Source of the DNA: JALZUV01 sp963837025
Lineage (GTDB): Bacteria; Pseudomonadota; Alphaproteobacteria; Rickettsiales; JALZUV01
DNA: 64,000 bases
Assembly (NCBI GenBank): GCA_963837025.1
Contig: CAWILT010000001.1
Coordinates: forward strand, 434,001-498,000
Reading direction: 5' to 3'
In this document: positions 26,001 through 34,557 of the stretch, in pieces
Layout: each line of letters begins with the position of its first letter
How positions within the stretch are numbered: position 1 is the first letter of the stretch
Notes under the pieces: generated by a model
Databases searched by the model: none
What the model was told of the DNA's origin: nothing
Seen by the model: the letters and a program-made list of their open reading frames with translations, nothing else
Program-made: the position numbers and the translations under genes

Positions 26001-26627
26001 ATTGACCGCTTGAGTACGGGCACCTTTGTTTATGGCAACACCGCATTTGGCAATAAACAAGATGGCTTAACCATCTTCGAAAGCAGCTGTAACTATGTTG
26101 CCAGCAACAATTTTTTTAACAATAAAAGTATGGGATTACGCATTCGAAACAGCCAAGATAATGGCGTTTATTTTAACGACCTCGTCAATAATCGCCAAGG
26201 CGGAGTTATGGCCTACACATCCGAACTGCTTGACGATCCCGCCCATCGACGCCGCAATTTCAGAATGGATCCCTATTCTGATGTGGCTGCAATGAGCCTC
26301 GTTGGCAATTTAATCAAGGGCAATGGTGCAGGTGTAATTGCCGAAAATGTTAGCGCAATGACAATCCGCGCCAATCGATTCGTCAACCAATCACCACGTA
26401 CATTTTCAGGAAAATTCTTTGATAATAATAGCCATTTTAGAAGCCAATATGACATTAGCACCAAAGGAATAGTAATGAATGATCGCTGTCCTACTGGAAA
26501 ATGGATTTCCCATGATTGCCGTTGGCGCCAAGCAGGCCTTTACCAAGATGACGGACAAAAAGATCTGCAATTTCGTTTAGAAAATTCAGCATGTACAAGA
26601 GAAAGCAAACAAGATGCCCGCATTTAA
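23097..26627 (+). CDS. algG: Mannuronan C5-epimerase AlgG with a large N-terminal helical extension
   Basis: AlgG converts mannuronate to guluronate in the periplasm and protects the polymer during export. The protein has 1176 residues, about twice the Pseudomonas AlgG (543). It has a signal peptide (about 1-23), then roughly 600 residues of helical, TPR/HEAT-like repeats rich in Ala, Lys and Glu, then the epimerase from about residue 660. The right-handed beta-helix contains the AlgG catalytic DPHD motif at 919-922 (YGIDPHDRSRW) and the Asn-rich turns GNTAFGNKQDGL. The extension may be an in-frame fusion of a scaffold protein to AlgG. The gene overlaps alg44 by one base and algL by 14 bases. 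Confidence 0.9.
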   Translation: MFKFTILIAMITTLVCVAFTANAANVKQLWLEAEAASNQPTDAVNKWEKVLEQLPTGQTAGEGLTHEAAQNQLFQSYINAAKATKDLNFIVKAQELTTHFDIHKKVFSDIIIGKAAIGFDKRSALRALKSARANAMKLTNIRDKSESLHAIALAMLTKDKNGELLFGWDGPEMAEDIAPNIVLSSQRAELMQMLAPHQQKPQDEWEAKLQQLIAVTGKKNDSARNKALMSFHKQALKADKFSLALKALTASTDTKKQQETLYKWFKDSFESEQYSRAASIAYYIDDGKYAANSWGKLAQHYYESREKVRANDALEKSLQSAKMTRRDDRRIQALVEVAEYAGSADNVSIAEKALVEAGITESKLDYSGNEKNSGAISAYIKALAENNQTAKALAKLKSTQFFSDAHLTIAAAAVGKQLARDGKPSEGFELLSAYKLKNTDRIDNAYYTIAKEFVSLKQFDQAKEAAARIADKKEKLKIDAYINSKITSKNSLQKEGAALSAPFFSSLSQSVKSLPAAQQDNALVELSEMFIDAPAAPFAQWREQAKSAEAKDSLLANQAINLGINQKIELAARLMKTVKESKRRTLAYRRLAIEIAKHTDNFGLIGGTTSPIIQSTKDEIFGASDATQKAGAEIEASLKNAILTKNPGIQLDAPVASNLGLTIPEMDYPERLEFDYEYVKAQLPTSTPFKIAPTYYENSFFINTKFKITIAYSDVNLASDNIAPEILYLSSGIATLPSLYDALRSQGYNDYIIRKGKDYIMKAAILIGPNAGLVIDGDEVKNLYQSKQHSAIIVNAGDLHITGVNIYGWDFAKNAPARATDVDRYDFRPFIASWSRSHTYIAGNKFVAIGYSNHKSYGISLSAGPEKLQQSTITEPTRPDGIIVDNTFDNLYYGFYSYEADNVSLIGNEYVDNVIYGIDPHDRSRWLTMAYNTAYGSFKKHGIIVSREVNDSSYIGNLSFDNKGSGFMIDRLSTGTFVYGNTAFGNKQDGLTIFESSCNYVASNNFFNNKSMGLRIRNSQDNGVYFNDLVNNRQGGVMAYTSELLDDPAHRRRNFRMDPYSDVAAMSLVGNLIKGNGAGVIAENVSAMTIRANRFVNQSPRTFSGKFFDNNSHFRSQYDISTKGIVMNDRCPTGKWISHDCRWRQAGLYQDDGQKDLQFRLENSACTRESKQDARI

Positions 26628-27723
26628 ATTTTTAAATCTGTTCCTCATTGCTATCTTATTTAATGCTACTTCAGCGCATGCGGGCGATATTCTATTTAAT
26701 ACCAAAGAGCTGCAAGCCAAATTGCAAACGCCTGCCTATGCCGCTGCTAAAAAATTCTGTCAGTCTGATAATGTTAAATGGGATGGTAAATTACCCAATC
26801 CGATTGATGGTTTAAACAGCACTGATGGTTATGGCTCCGATAACCGCCCGGCTTCATTCACATGGTATATTATGGTGCTTACAGGCCAATCACTAGCGGG
26901 AGATGCTAAAGCAACAGCGGATTTGAAAGCGGGGCTTTTAGAATGGGCACGTGCTGGGGCATTCCTAAAAAGCGATGATGCGCATGACACCTACTATGCT
27001 CTCAAACGCTATATGCTTCCCATTATCATCAGCTTAAGTGCTGTAGATTACACCATGAGCGATGACGAAAAACAAGAGATGATAAACTGGATTAACCAAA
27101 TTGTTCCAAAGCTTGATACCAAATTTCAAGGCGATGTCGATCATAATAATCATCGTTATCTAGCCGATTCTGTGCTCATGGCGTGGGGTGCCTATACCAG
27201 CAATCCTAAACTTATTGCTATTGGACGTTCTGGCTTCGTAAAGGCGCTTAAAGATGCACGGCCCGATGGATCGCTGCCCTTGGAAACCAGACGCGGTTCG
27301 CGTGCTACATGGTATATGCGACACGCCCTTTCAAACTTAGTGACTATTGCAGAAATTGATAAACGCCTTGGTGGAAATTTATATTCAATTAAAAGCAACG
27401 GCAATTCGTTGGCTTCTATCATGAATTATTTTATAACAGCCACCTATTCCCCTTTGGCAATATTGCCCCATGCCGCACAAAACTATATTCCCGGCCCTCA
27501 TAAAGATTATCTGGAACAAGATACTGACTACATGCGCCGCCGTGGACATGATAGGCACTACATGGCATTTGCCGAAGCGTATATTTATCAAAAGTCATTT
27601 GCGGCGGCACGCTTAAAATTGCTTATGCAAAACGAAACAAAATGGAAGCAACGCCCATTTATTGATGAATATGTAGGCGGAAACGCAAGCTGCTTTTATT
27701 GGCAAAGCGGAGGGCCCATCTAA
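26614..27723 (+). CDS. algL: Alginate lyase AlgL (PL5 family)
   Basis: AlgL cleaves mannuronate-rich polymer in the periplasm and clears material that fails to be exported. The 369-residue protein (Pseudomonas AlgL 367) has a signal peptide ending near SAHA. The catalytic set is conserved in spacing: N179-H180 in HNNHRYL, R227 and Y234 in RRGSRATWY. The His-to-Arg distance of 47 and Arg-to-Tyr distance of 7 equal those of N201/H202/R249/Y256 in P. aeruginosa AlgL. It overlaps algG by 14 bases and shares a TAATG with the next gene, so translation is probably coupled. Confidence 0.9.
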   Translation: MPAFKFLNLFLIAILFNATSAHAGDILFNTKELQAKLQTPAYAAAKKFCQSDNVKWDGKLPNPIDGLNSTDGYGSDNRPASFTWYIMVLTGQSLAGDAKATADLKAGLLEWARAGAFLKSDDAHDTYYALKRYMLPIIISLSAVDYTMSDDEKQEMINWINQIVPKLDTKFQGDVDHNNHRYLADSVLMAWGAYTSNPKLIAIGRSGFVKALKDARPDGSLPLETRRGSRATWYMRHALSNLVTIAEIDKRLGGNLYSIKSNGNSLASIMNYFITATYSPLAILPHAAQNYIPGPHKDYLEQDTDYMRRRGHDRHYMAFAEAYIYQKSFAAARLKLLMQNETKWKQRPFIDEYVGGNASCFYWQSGGPI

Positions 27724-28886
27724 TGCGGCTCATTATGCCATTTATCATTATCGCTTTACTATGCTTATCTTTGGTTAGCACTAGCCATGCTATTGAAATT
27801 GACGACAACCTTGAAACACTCATTTCACAAGCCAAATCAGGCGATAGTGTGGCGGCGTTTAAATATGCTGAGCGCTTACAGCGAGGATTACCTGGCAAAA
27901 AACCAGATTTTAAACTAGCGGGTCATTGGTATAAAATAGCAGCACAACAAGGTGTTGCTGATGCTGCTATAATTTTAGCTGAGCTTTATGAAAAACGCAA
28001 AGTTACCCCACCCACTAAAACCGCCACTAAAGAGATGTATGAATATGCCTATCGTTTGCTCGTTGCTGATGCTGAAAAAGGTCGTCCATCTGCAGCAACG
28101 CGCTTAGGTTTAATGTTTTTCCACGGCCAAGGTGTTAAAGCTGATGCTAATCTTGCTATCAAATGGCTTCAACGCGGGGTTGATCTTGGTAGCGCACAAG
28201 CTAAGTTAACACTTGGTCGTTTAACGATATGGAACACAACTCCGGGCTATAATTCGGAACAAGCATTAGAAATGCTAAATGATGCCGCAGATGCGGGTCA
28301 AGGCAGTGCGTGGCTCATTATTGGTTTGCATTATTCGGGCGCATTTGGTGGCCGCTTAAATCACCCTCGTGCAGTTGATGCATTTAAAAAAGCGCATGAA
28401 AGTAAAACCAATTCAGAAGGCACACGCCAATATGGCTTGGCATTCATTACCGGATTTGGCACCCCCAAAGATACTGCTAAAGGTGCTGAACTTATAAAGA
28501 ATGCAGCATTACGCGGCAATAGCGAGGCAATGTATAATCTCGCCCTGCTCTATCGTACTGGCACCGGAGTGCCTAAAAATAAAGCGGATGAAATTTTGTG
28601 GCTCAAAAAAGCTTCAGCCTATAAAGTGCCGGATGCAGATTATTATTTGGCAACCGCCTACCGCGATGGTTATGGCGTTGCTAAAGATAAAATCAAAGCA
28701 TTAGAGTATTTCAAGCGCGCACAAATTAAAAAGCATGTTGTTGCCATTCGCGACTATAACGAGCTAGCGGGCATTACCGCGCAAGAACGTGAAGCTGAAA
28801 AGCTCGCTAAAACGCAAAAAGCGGCGGATTCCAAACTCAAGAACACCACGGTAGAACCTGAAGATGCTGAAATTGAAATGGAATAA
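27723..28886 (+). CDS. Sel1-repeat periplasmic protein in the alginate operon
   Basis: The start is set at ATG 27723, sharing a base with the algL stop, and gives 387 residues with a signal peptide ending near SHAIE. The body consists of Sel1 repeats, for example AATRLGLMFFHGQGVKADAN and LATAYRDGYGVAKDK, and the last 40 residues are a charged Lys/Glu tail. Such repeats form curved helical scaffolds that bind proteins. Its place between algL and algJ argues for a structural role in the periplasmic alginate complex, additional to the AlgK-like protein. It has no direct counterpart in the Pseudomonas operon. Confidence 0.7.
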   Translation: MRLIMPFIIIALLCLSLVSTSHAIEIDDNLETLISQAKSGDSVAAFKYAERLQRGLPGKKPDFKLAGHWYKIAAQQGVADAAIILAELYEKRKVTPPTKTATKEMYEYAYRLLVADAEKGRPSAATRLGLMFFHGQGVKADANLAIKWLQRGVDLGSAQAKLTLGRLTIWNTTPGYNSEQALEMLNDAADAGQGSAWLIIGLHYSGAFGGRLNHPRAVDAFKKAHESKTNSEGTRQYGLAFITGFGTPKDTAKGAELIKNAALRGNSEAMYNLALLYRTGTGVPKNKADEILWLKKASAYKVPDADYYLATAYRDGYGVAKDKIKALEYFKRAQIKKHVVAIRDYNELAGITAQEREAEKLAKTQKAADSKLKNTTVEPEDAEIEME

Positions 28887-28892
28887 AAGCAG

Positions 28893-29972
28893 ATGATATC
28901 CAAAATCTCTGCCTATTTTTTTCTCACCATTCTTGTGCTTTTTGCTATCGGATCGCTTGTCATGCTTACCACTAGCGCATCCATTTGGTCTTACCCAAAA
29001 ATGAGTATGGCAGATGTTGCTAACGGAAAATTAACTCACACGACCGAAAAGCAAATTGAAAAGAATTTAATTTACAAATCACACGCTACCAACCTTTGGG
29101 CAAGCTTACGCTATAGCTTATTTAACACCGGATCTGATGGCGTTATTATCGGGAAAAACGGCTGGTTATTTACCAATGAAGAGTTTGAATTAACGCCAAA
29201 TGTTGACGCTATAGTAAAAGAAAATCTCGCAAAAATTCATTCATCCATTGCCAAATTGCAAGATTATAATATTCAAACTATGTTTGTTTGGATACCTGAA
29301 AAAACGCAAATCCTATCAGAAAAATTACAGCAACATCCGCCAAAATTCCATCATCTTGAGGCTCCTTTAATGGAACATAAAGTTGATGGCACATCGGTTT
29401 TTAAAAACCAAAATCCAGATAAAGTTTTTATGCGCACCGATACGCATTGGTCGCCTTTTGGCGCACAACTTATTGCGCAAGCTACAAAACAACAGGTGCA
29501 GAAATCTTTCCCTACCCTTGCTTTTACGCCCAAAGCGTATCAAACAAAACTCCTAGAAAAAAGAATCTATAATGGTGATTTAATTGAATTTATTCCCACG
29601 GGATGGTTTCAAAAATGGATAGGCCCCTATGGGGAGCCTTTAAATATTTTTCAAACCTATGAGCGCGAATCGGAAAGCACCGCATTGCAAAACGAAAAAA
29701 GCTTAGGCCTATTTGATGATGAAACCATTGATATTACCCTCATTGGAACATCTTACAGCGCACAAAAAGAATGGAACTTTGAAGGCTTTCTGAAACAAGC
29801 ATTTCAAACGGATATTTTGAACTTATCCAATGAAGGTAAAGGCCCATTTGCCCCTATGGATGAATTTTTAAAATCGCTGGAGCACAATGGCGCGACCACT
29901 AAACTGGTTATTTGGGAATTTCCGGCGCGTTATTTATTGCGGCCAAGCAACGAAAAAATGGCGAGCAACTAA
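28893..29972 (+). CDS. algJ: Alginate O-acetyltransferase AlgJ
   Basis: AlgJ is a membrane-anchored SGNH-like enzyme of the alginate acetylation complex; it is thought to pass acetyl groups from AlgI to the periplasmic machinery. The 359-residue protein has one N-terminal membrane segment (about 5-28) and an AlgX/AlgJ domain. The catalytic triad is intact: D183 and H185 in RTDTHWSPFG and S287 in LIGTSYSAQ, comparable to D190/H192/S288 of P. aeruginosa AlgJ. No carbohydrate-binding module follows, which separates it from AlgX. Its stop shares a base with the algI start (TAATG). Confidence 0.9.
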   Translation: MISKISAYFFLTILVLFAIGSLVMLTTSASIWSYPKMSMADVANGKLTHTTEKQIEKNLIYKSHATNLWASLRYSLFNTGSDGVIIGKNGWLFTNEEFELTPNVDAIVKENLAKIHSSIAKLQDYNIQTMFVWIPEKTQILSEKLQQHPPKFHHLEAPLMEHKVDGTSVFKNQNPDKVFMRTDTHWSPFGAQLIAQATKQQVQKSFPTLAFTPKAYQTKLLEKRIYNGDLIEFIPTGWFQKWIGPYGEPLNIFQTYERESESTALQNEKSLGLFDDETIDITLIGTSYSAQKEWNFEGFLKQAFQTDILNLSNEGKGPFAPMDEFLKSLEHNGATTKLVIWEFPARYLLRPSNEKMASN

Positions 29973-31411
29973 TGGTCTTTTCATCAATAGTTTTTTTAAC
30001 GCTATTTTTGCCTGCATTTCTAGGCATTTATTACCTGACACCTATGCGTTGGCGTTCGTTAATCATTTTATTAGGCAGCTATTTATTTTACGCATGGTGG
30101 CGAATTGATTTCGTTATTCTATTCGCCATAATTACCTTTTTTAATTATGCAATTTCCATACATATTTTAAAAGCTAAGGCAGCAGCCAATGTAGAGCTTT
30201 CAAAAAAATGGCTATGGCTAGGTATTGCTGGAAATTTAGCTGTTTTAGGCTATTTCAAATATTTTAATTTTGGTATTGACGCATTTAATGAGTTAGTTAT
30301 CGCTATGGGAGGCACGCCATGGGCCGCATGGCAGGTAATTTTACCTATTGGCATTTCATTTTATATTTTTCAAGCCATTAGCTATCTGATTGATATCTAT
30401 CGTGGCGATGCCGAACTCGCGCCTAGCTTTTTAGATTTCGCGGCATTTATTGCATTATTTCCACAACTCATCGCAGGCCCGGTCATTCGCTATAAAGATA
30501 TCGCCCATCAATTTGAAAAACGCGAGCATAGTCTTAAATTATTTAATGAAGGTGCTATTTACTTTATGTGTGGCTTTGCCAAAAAAATCCTTATTGCCGA
30601 TAGCTTAGCACCACTAGCAGATATGATGTTTGCACAAGCTAATCCAACCTTTATTGAAAGCTGGCTTGGCATTTTGGCTTATGCTGGCCAACTTTATTTT
30701 GATTTTTGTGGTTACAGTCAAATGGCAGTGGGGCTTGGATTAATGATGGGGTTTCGTTTTATTCGCAACTTTAACCATCCTTATATCAGTCAATCCATCA
30801 CCGAGTTTTGGCAGCGTTGGCATATCTCGCTTTCTACTTGGCTGCGCGATTACCTCTACATCCCTCTTGGCGGCAACCGCAAAGGCAAAGAACGAACCTA
30901 TATTAACTTAATGCTCACCATGGTTTTAGGCGGGTTCTGGCATGGCGCTAATTGGACATTTATATTATGGGGCGCATGGCATGGCGGCATCTTAGCATTA
31001 GAAAGAATGTTTGGCGGAAAAGGTGCGTCACCCTACCCCAAAGCTATTGCATGGGCGCTAACATTCTTATTTATATTGGTCGGCTGGGTGTTATTTCGCT
31101 CGCCTAATGTAACCACTGCTCTTAATTTTTACGCAGGTATGTTCAGCTTCGCATCTGGCTTTTCATTAAGCGAAACCATTGCATGGCAAATTACGCCTTT
31201 AATGATGAGTACATTAATCATTGCTTACAGTATCAGTTTTGCAAGCCCCTATTATCTAAAATGGCGCAATCATAATCAGGAAACTATCTTAGAGAGCTGG
31301 GCGGAAACCGCTTCAATAAGCGAACAAATCTTTATCATGCTCTTATTCATTGTCGCGTTTTGCAAACTCATTGCGCAATCGCATTCGCCATTCTTGTATT
31401 TTCAGTTTTAA
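29972..31411 (+). CDS. algI: Alginate O-acetyltransferase AlgI (MBOAT family)
   Basis: AlgI is the multi-spanning MBOAT protein that brings acetyl groups across the inner membrane for alginate O-acetylation. With the start at ATG 29972 it has 479 residues and about ten hydrophobic segments. Family signatures are PQLIAGPVIRY, FWQRWHISLSTWLRDYLYIPLGG (only its core quoted here as WHISLSTWLRDY) and the active-site His324 in GGFWHGANW, close to H322 of P. aeruginosa AlgI. A longer frame from 29912 would overlap algJ and lacks a membrane start. It is the last gene of the rightward alginate operon and is convergent with the large Sel1 gene. Confidence 0.93.
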   Translation: MVFSSIVFLTLFLPAFLGIYYLTPMRWRSLIILLGSYLFYAWWRIDFVILFAIITFFNYAISIHILKAKAAANVELSKKWLWLGIAGNLAVLGYFKYFNFGIDAFNELVIAMGGTPWAAWQVILPIGISFYIFQAISYLIDIYRGDAELAPSFLDFAAFIALFPQLIAGPVIRYKDIAHQFEKREHSLKLFNEGAIYFMCGFAKKILIADSLAPLADMMFAQANPTFIESWLGILAYAGQLYFDFCGYSQMAVGLGLMMGFRFIRNFNHPYISQSITEFWQRWHISLSTWLRDYLYIPLGGNRKGKERTYINLMLTMVLGGFWHGANWTFILWGAWHGGILALERMFGGKGASPYPKAIAWALTFLFILVGWVLFRSPNVTTALNFYAGMFSFASGFSLSETIAWQITPLMMSTLIIAYSISFASPYYLKWRNHNQETILESWAETASISEQIFIMLLFIVAFCKLIAQSHSPFLYFQF

Positions 31412-31422
31412 ATAAAAGCTGA

Positions 31423-33909
31423 TTAATGCGCTTTTTTCTTTGGTGCTTTTTCAACTAGAGTGGCATCAACATCCAATACCAGCTGAGCTTTTCGATAACC
31501 CGCTTCTGCGGCACGTGTCCACCATTCTTTCGCTTGTTTTTTATTCGGTTTAACGCCTAAGCCAGTTGAGTATGCATTTCCAATTTCATACATCGCTTCA
31601 GCGTCGCCATATTCAGCGGCTTTCACATACCATTTAAATGCTTTCTTTGCATTTGGTTCTAATCCTGCCGCACCGTAAATATAGAGCTGCGCCAATTTCA
31701 ACGCGGCTTTGGCATCGCCTTTTTGGGCGGCTTCATAAAGCTCTTTAGGATTACGCGATGCTTCAAAATTTTTGCTTTCGCTCATCTTAGCCGCAATACG
31801 TTCTAATTTTGCTTTAATGCGCGGCGAACATGGGTAATGCGCAATGGCTTGATCATACCAATAATTAGCCTCTTCTGATTGAGTAGGATTCTCTTGCGTC
31901 TGCTTCACATAAAATTCAGCAAGCTCTATAATTGAATCAATATTATGTCTATTCGCTGAGCGTTTCAGCAGCGCAATGCTCTCTACCACATTGCCTTTAT
32001 CTAACATAATCTGAGCCAGCTTGCGCATGGCTGTGTCATGACCACGCTTAGCACCAATGCGATATGCGCTTTCAGCTTTTATCACGTTAGGTGCAAAACC
32101 TTTAGCGCCTTCTTGATATAACTTCCCTAACTCATAGCCGGCATCTTTGCCGCCTAAATCTACTGCTTTCAAAAAGTATTTCTCAGCCAATTTAGGATTT
32201 ATACCAAATAAATTAGTATCTAAATAAGCTTCACCCAAAGCCGTATAGCCTTTAGCTACTTCATTACCGGGCTGCGTTGCTTCTTCAATCCATTCTTTAG
32301 CCACGGATTGGTTTTTAGCAACGCCAATGCCTTTTTGATAAAAATTTGCAATAAGCACTTTTGCTTCCCTGTCGCTATCCGATACACGGCGCTTGAGCAT
32401 CATGAAGCCTTCAACATTTTCATTCGTATCTTTACTCAACATCAATCGAACCACTTCAGGGCGCATCACTTTGCCAGCCCCCTCATGAATCGCGCGTGTG
32501 CGCCAAATATTTTCATATCTAGCATTGGGTGCTTTGCCAACACCGCATTGATAGTTATCAACTAAAGATAACATACCATCACGGCTTCCCATACTGGCTG
32601 CTTGGCGATAAAACCGATAGGATTTAATGGGGTTACGATCAATTCCATTACCATATTTATAAGCATCACCAAGTTTAACCAATGCATCGCGATAATTGAG
32701 TTTGGCAGCCTTTTCATATAAATTAAATGCACGTTTTGGGTTGCGTTCAATCCCTAATCCATTTGCATAGATTTCAGCTAAATTATACGTAATTTTAGCG
32801 CTTCTGTCCGGTAACGTTAGCGCCTTTTCCATTATAATGCGTGCCTTATCATATTGTGCATCATCACCATATTCGCCCATATAATATGCAACCAAACTCA
32901 AAATTGCATTTTGATGGCCTTGAGCGGCAGCTTTGCTTAAAAACGCCGCGCCTGTTCCTCTGGTTTCTGAAGTAGGCGATTGTTTGACAAGCCAATAGCG
33001 GCCAAGTTGGTAAAATGATTCGGCATCATTTTGCAACGCACCCTCACGATAATAGGCAAGTCCGCGCTTCTCATCTTGTTTAACTTGTATACCATTTAAA
33101 TACATATATCCAAGATAACTTATAGCCGACATACTGTTAGCTTTAGCGGCAGCTTCTAGCCACAAAACGCCGTATTTGTGATTATCGGTATTATAGGTGT
33201 CGCGCAAAAAAGTTTTGCCAATATCATGTGCTGTATTGCAAATGCCTTGAATGAGTTCTTCTGAAACTTTGTTCTTCGAAATAGCAACAAGCTGTGCAAT
33301 TCGCTTAGCCGATTTATCAGCAATCAGCCCTTCACTATACATATAGGCTAACGATAAATAGCCCATTGGGTTGCCTGCAAGAGCAGAGCGTTTATATAAA
33401 TCTTCGGCTTTAATATATTGCCCCTCGCTTTCATATATTCTGGCGAGAAAATAAGCAGCACCATAAGGATCTGATGGGGCAATTTCTTGAACCAATGCTT
33501 TTGCCTTATCTTTATTCTCAGGCACATATTGCCCTTGATAATAAAGCCGGGCGAGCCTAAATTTTGCAGGATTTTGCTGTTTTGATTTGGTTAGCGTTAA
33601 TTGACGCATCAAACGAATGGCACGCACCGGATCGGGAAACACATTTTTTGCCCCCGTTAAAAGCACACTGGCTACTTTAAATTTTTGATCATTTGACATA
33701 TCGTCACTTGAAGGAATCGAAATAGGCTTAGCTTTGTTCGTGATACAAATTTCAGCATAATCGAAATTTGGTGGCGTATATCCAACAATTTTCTGCGCAG
33801 GTGAATCGCTACCTTGAATCATTGCGTAGGCTGAAGACTGCCACAGCAATAATGCAAAAAACAATGCACTAAACCATAAAAAACAAGCCAACTTTCTGCG
33901 GATAATCAC
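31423..33909 (-). CDS. Large Sel1-repeat protein of the alginate locus, 828 aa
   Basis: An N-terminal signal peptide (about 1-30, ending SSAYA) is followed by about twenty Sel1/TPR-like repeats over nearly the whole length, such as VKLGDAYKYGNGIDRNPIK and AMYEIGNAYSTGLGVKPNK. The last residues are a Lys-rich tail. No enzyme domain is seen. It is two bases from algF and is transcribed after algA, algX and algF, so it is probably part of the acetylation block. A scaffold role in the periplasmic machinery is inferred. It is much longer than AlgK (475) and is the third Sel1 protein here. Confidence 0.7.
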   Translation of the reverse strand: MIIRRKLACFLWFSALFFALLLWQSSAYAMIQGSDSPAQKIVGYTPPNFDYAEICITNKAKPISIPSSDDMSNDQKFKVASVLLTGAKNVFPDPVRAIRLMRQLTLTKSKQQNPAKFRLARLYYQGQYVPENKDKAKALVQEIAPSDPYGAAYFLARIYESEGQYIKAEDLYKRSALAGNPMGYLSLAYMYSEGLIADKSAKRIAQLVAISKNKVSEELIQGICNTAHDIGKTFLRDTYNTDNHKYGVLWLEAAAKANSMSAISYLGYMYLNGIQVKQDEKRGLAYYREGALQNDAESFYQLGRYWLVKQSPTSETRGTGAAFLSKAAAQGHQNAILSLVAYYMGEYGDDAQYDKARIIMEKALTLPDRSAKITYNLAEIYANGLGIERNPKRAFNLYEKAAKLNYRDALVKLGDAYKYGNGIDRNPIKSYRFYRQAASMGSRDGMLSLVDNYQCGVGKAPNARYENIWRTRAIHEGAGKVMRPEVVRLMLSKDTNENVEGFMMLKRRVSDSDREAKVLIANFYQKGIGVAKNQSVAKEWIEEATQPGNEVAKGYTALGEAYLDTNLFGINPKLAEKYFLKAVDLGGKDAGYELGKLYQEGAKGFAPNVIKAESAYRIGAKRGHDTAMRKLAQIMLDKGNVVESIALLKRSANRHNIDSIIELAEFYVKQTQENPTQSEEANYWYDQAIAHYPCSPRIKAKLERIAAKMSESKNFEASRNPKELYEAAQKGDAKAALKLAQLYIYGAAGLEPNAKKAFKWYVKAAEYGDAEAMYEIGNAYSTGLGVKPNKKQAKEWWTRAAEAGYRKAQLVLDVDATLVEKAPKKKAH

Positions 33910-33911
33910 GT

Positions 33912-34544
33912 TTAACGATCCACCACGTTTTCAAGCATTTTAACTGTGTATTTACCCTTAGATCCAATTAATAAAAACGTCACACCAACGCGACGCTTCA
34001 ATTGCACATTGGCAAATTCTTTCAACACAGCATCCGCTGCTTTAACCTGAATGTTAAGTTTAAAAGCATTAATTTCTTTCGAGTTTGCCGCATTTTTAGC
34101 CACTCCAGCAATGATGGCAGTTTTATGTTCCGGAGCAAACACACTTGCACTTGCGGCATCGGATAAATTATAAAAGTAAATTCTTGCTTTAGCAGGATTG
34201 GATATTAACGCATCTTGTAAAAGCACAATTTTCAAATCATTGGTCAACACGGCGGTATAATAATTGCCTGCCTTTAATGCGATTTTTTGTGAAACGCCGC
34301 CGATAGTAGCGGTAACATCGCCTTCATTAACAATTTTATAATTGGTAATGGCTGCATATTTCACTTTTCCAAATCCAAAACTAGAAACGGTAGCAGGCGC
34401 TTCAACAACACCGCTAGCGGCATTCACAACACGCACTAATGCCGCATTGGCAGGAATGGGCTTATCATAAAGTTCAGCATCGTCAGCTTGAGCGGTTGTA
34501 AATGTTAAAACTGTAAGCATTAAAAGTGAGAAAAATAATTTCAT
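33912..34544 (-). CDS. algF: Alginate O-acetylation protein AlgF
   Basis: AlgF is a periplasmic adaptor required for alginate acetylation; it links AlgJ and AlgX. The start at ATG 34544 is preceded by AGGAG and gives 210 residues (Pseudomonas AlgF 216). There is a signal peptide ending near AQADD, followed by a beta-rich region with AALVRVVNAASG, the AlgF pattern at the start of the mature protein, and two beta-sandwich-like halves. An upstream frame to 34586 would overlap algX and was rejected. It lies 13 bases after algX on the same strand. Confidence 0.85.
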   Translation of the reverse strand: MKLFFSLLMLTVLTFTTAQADDAELYDKPIPANAALVRVVNAASGVVEAPATVSSFGFGKVKYAAITNYKIVNEGDVTATIGGVSQKIALKAGNYYTAVLTNDLKIVLLQDALISNPAKARIYFYNLSDAASASVFAPEHKTAIIAGVAKNAANSKEINAFKLNIQVKAADAVLKEFANVQLKRRVGVTFLLIGSKGKYTVKMLENVVDR

Positions 34545-34557
34545 ATTAGCTCCTAGG

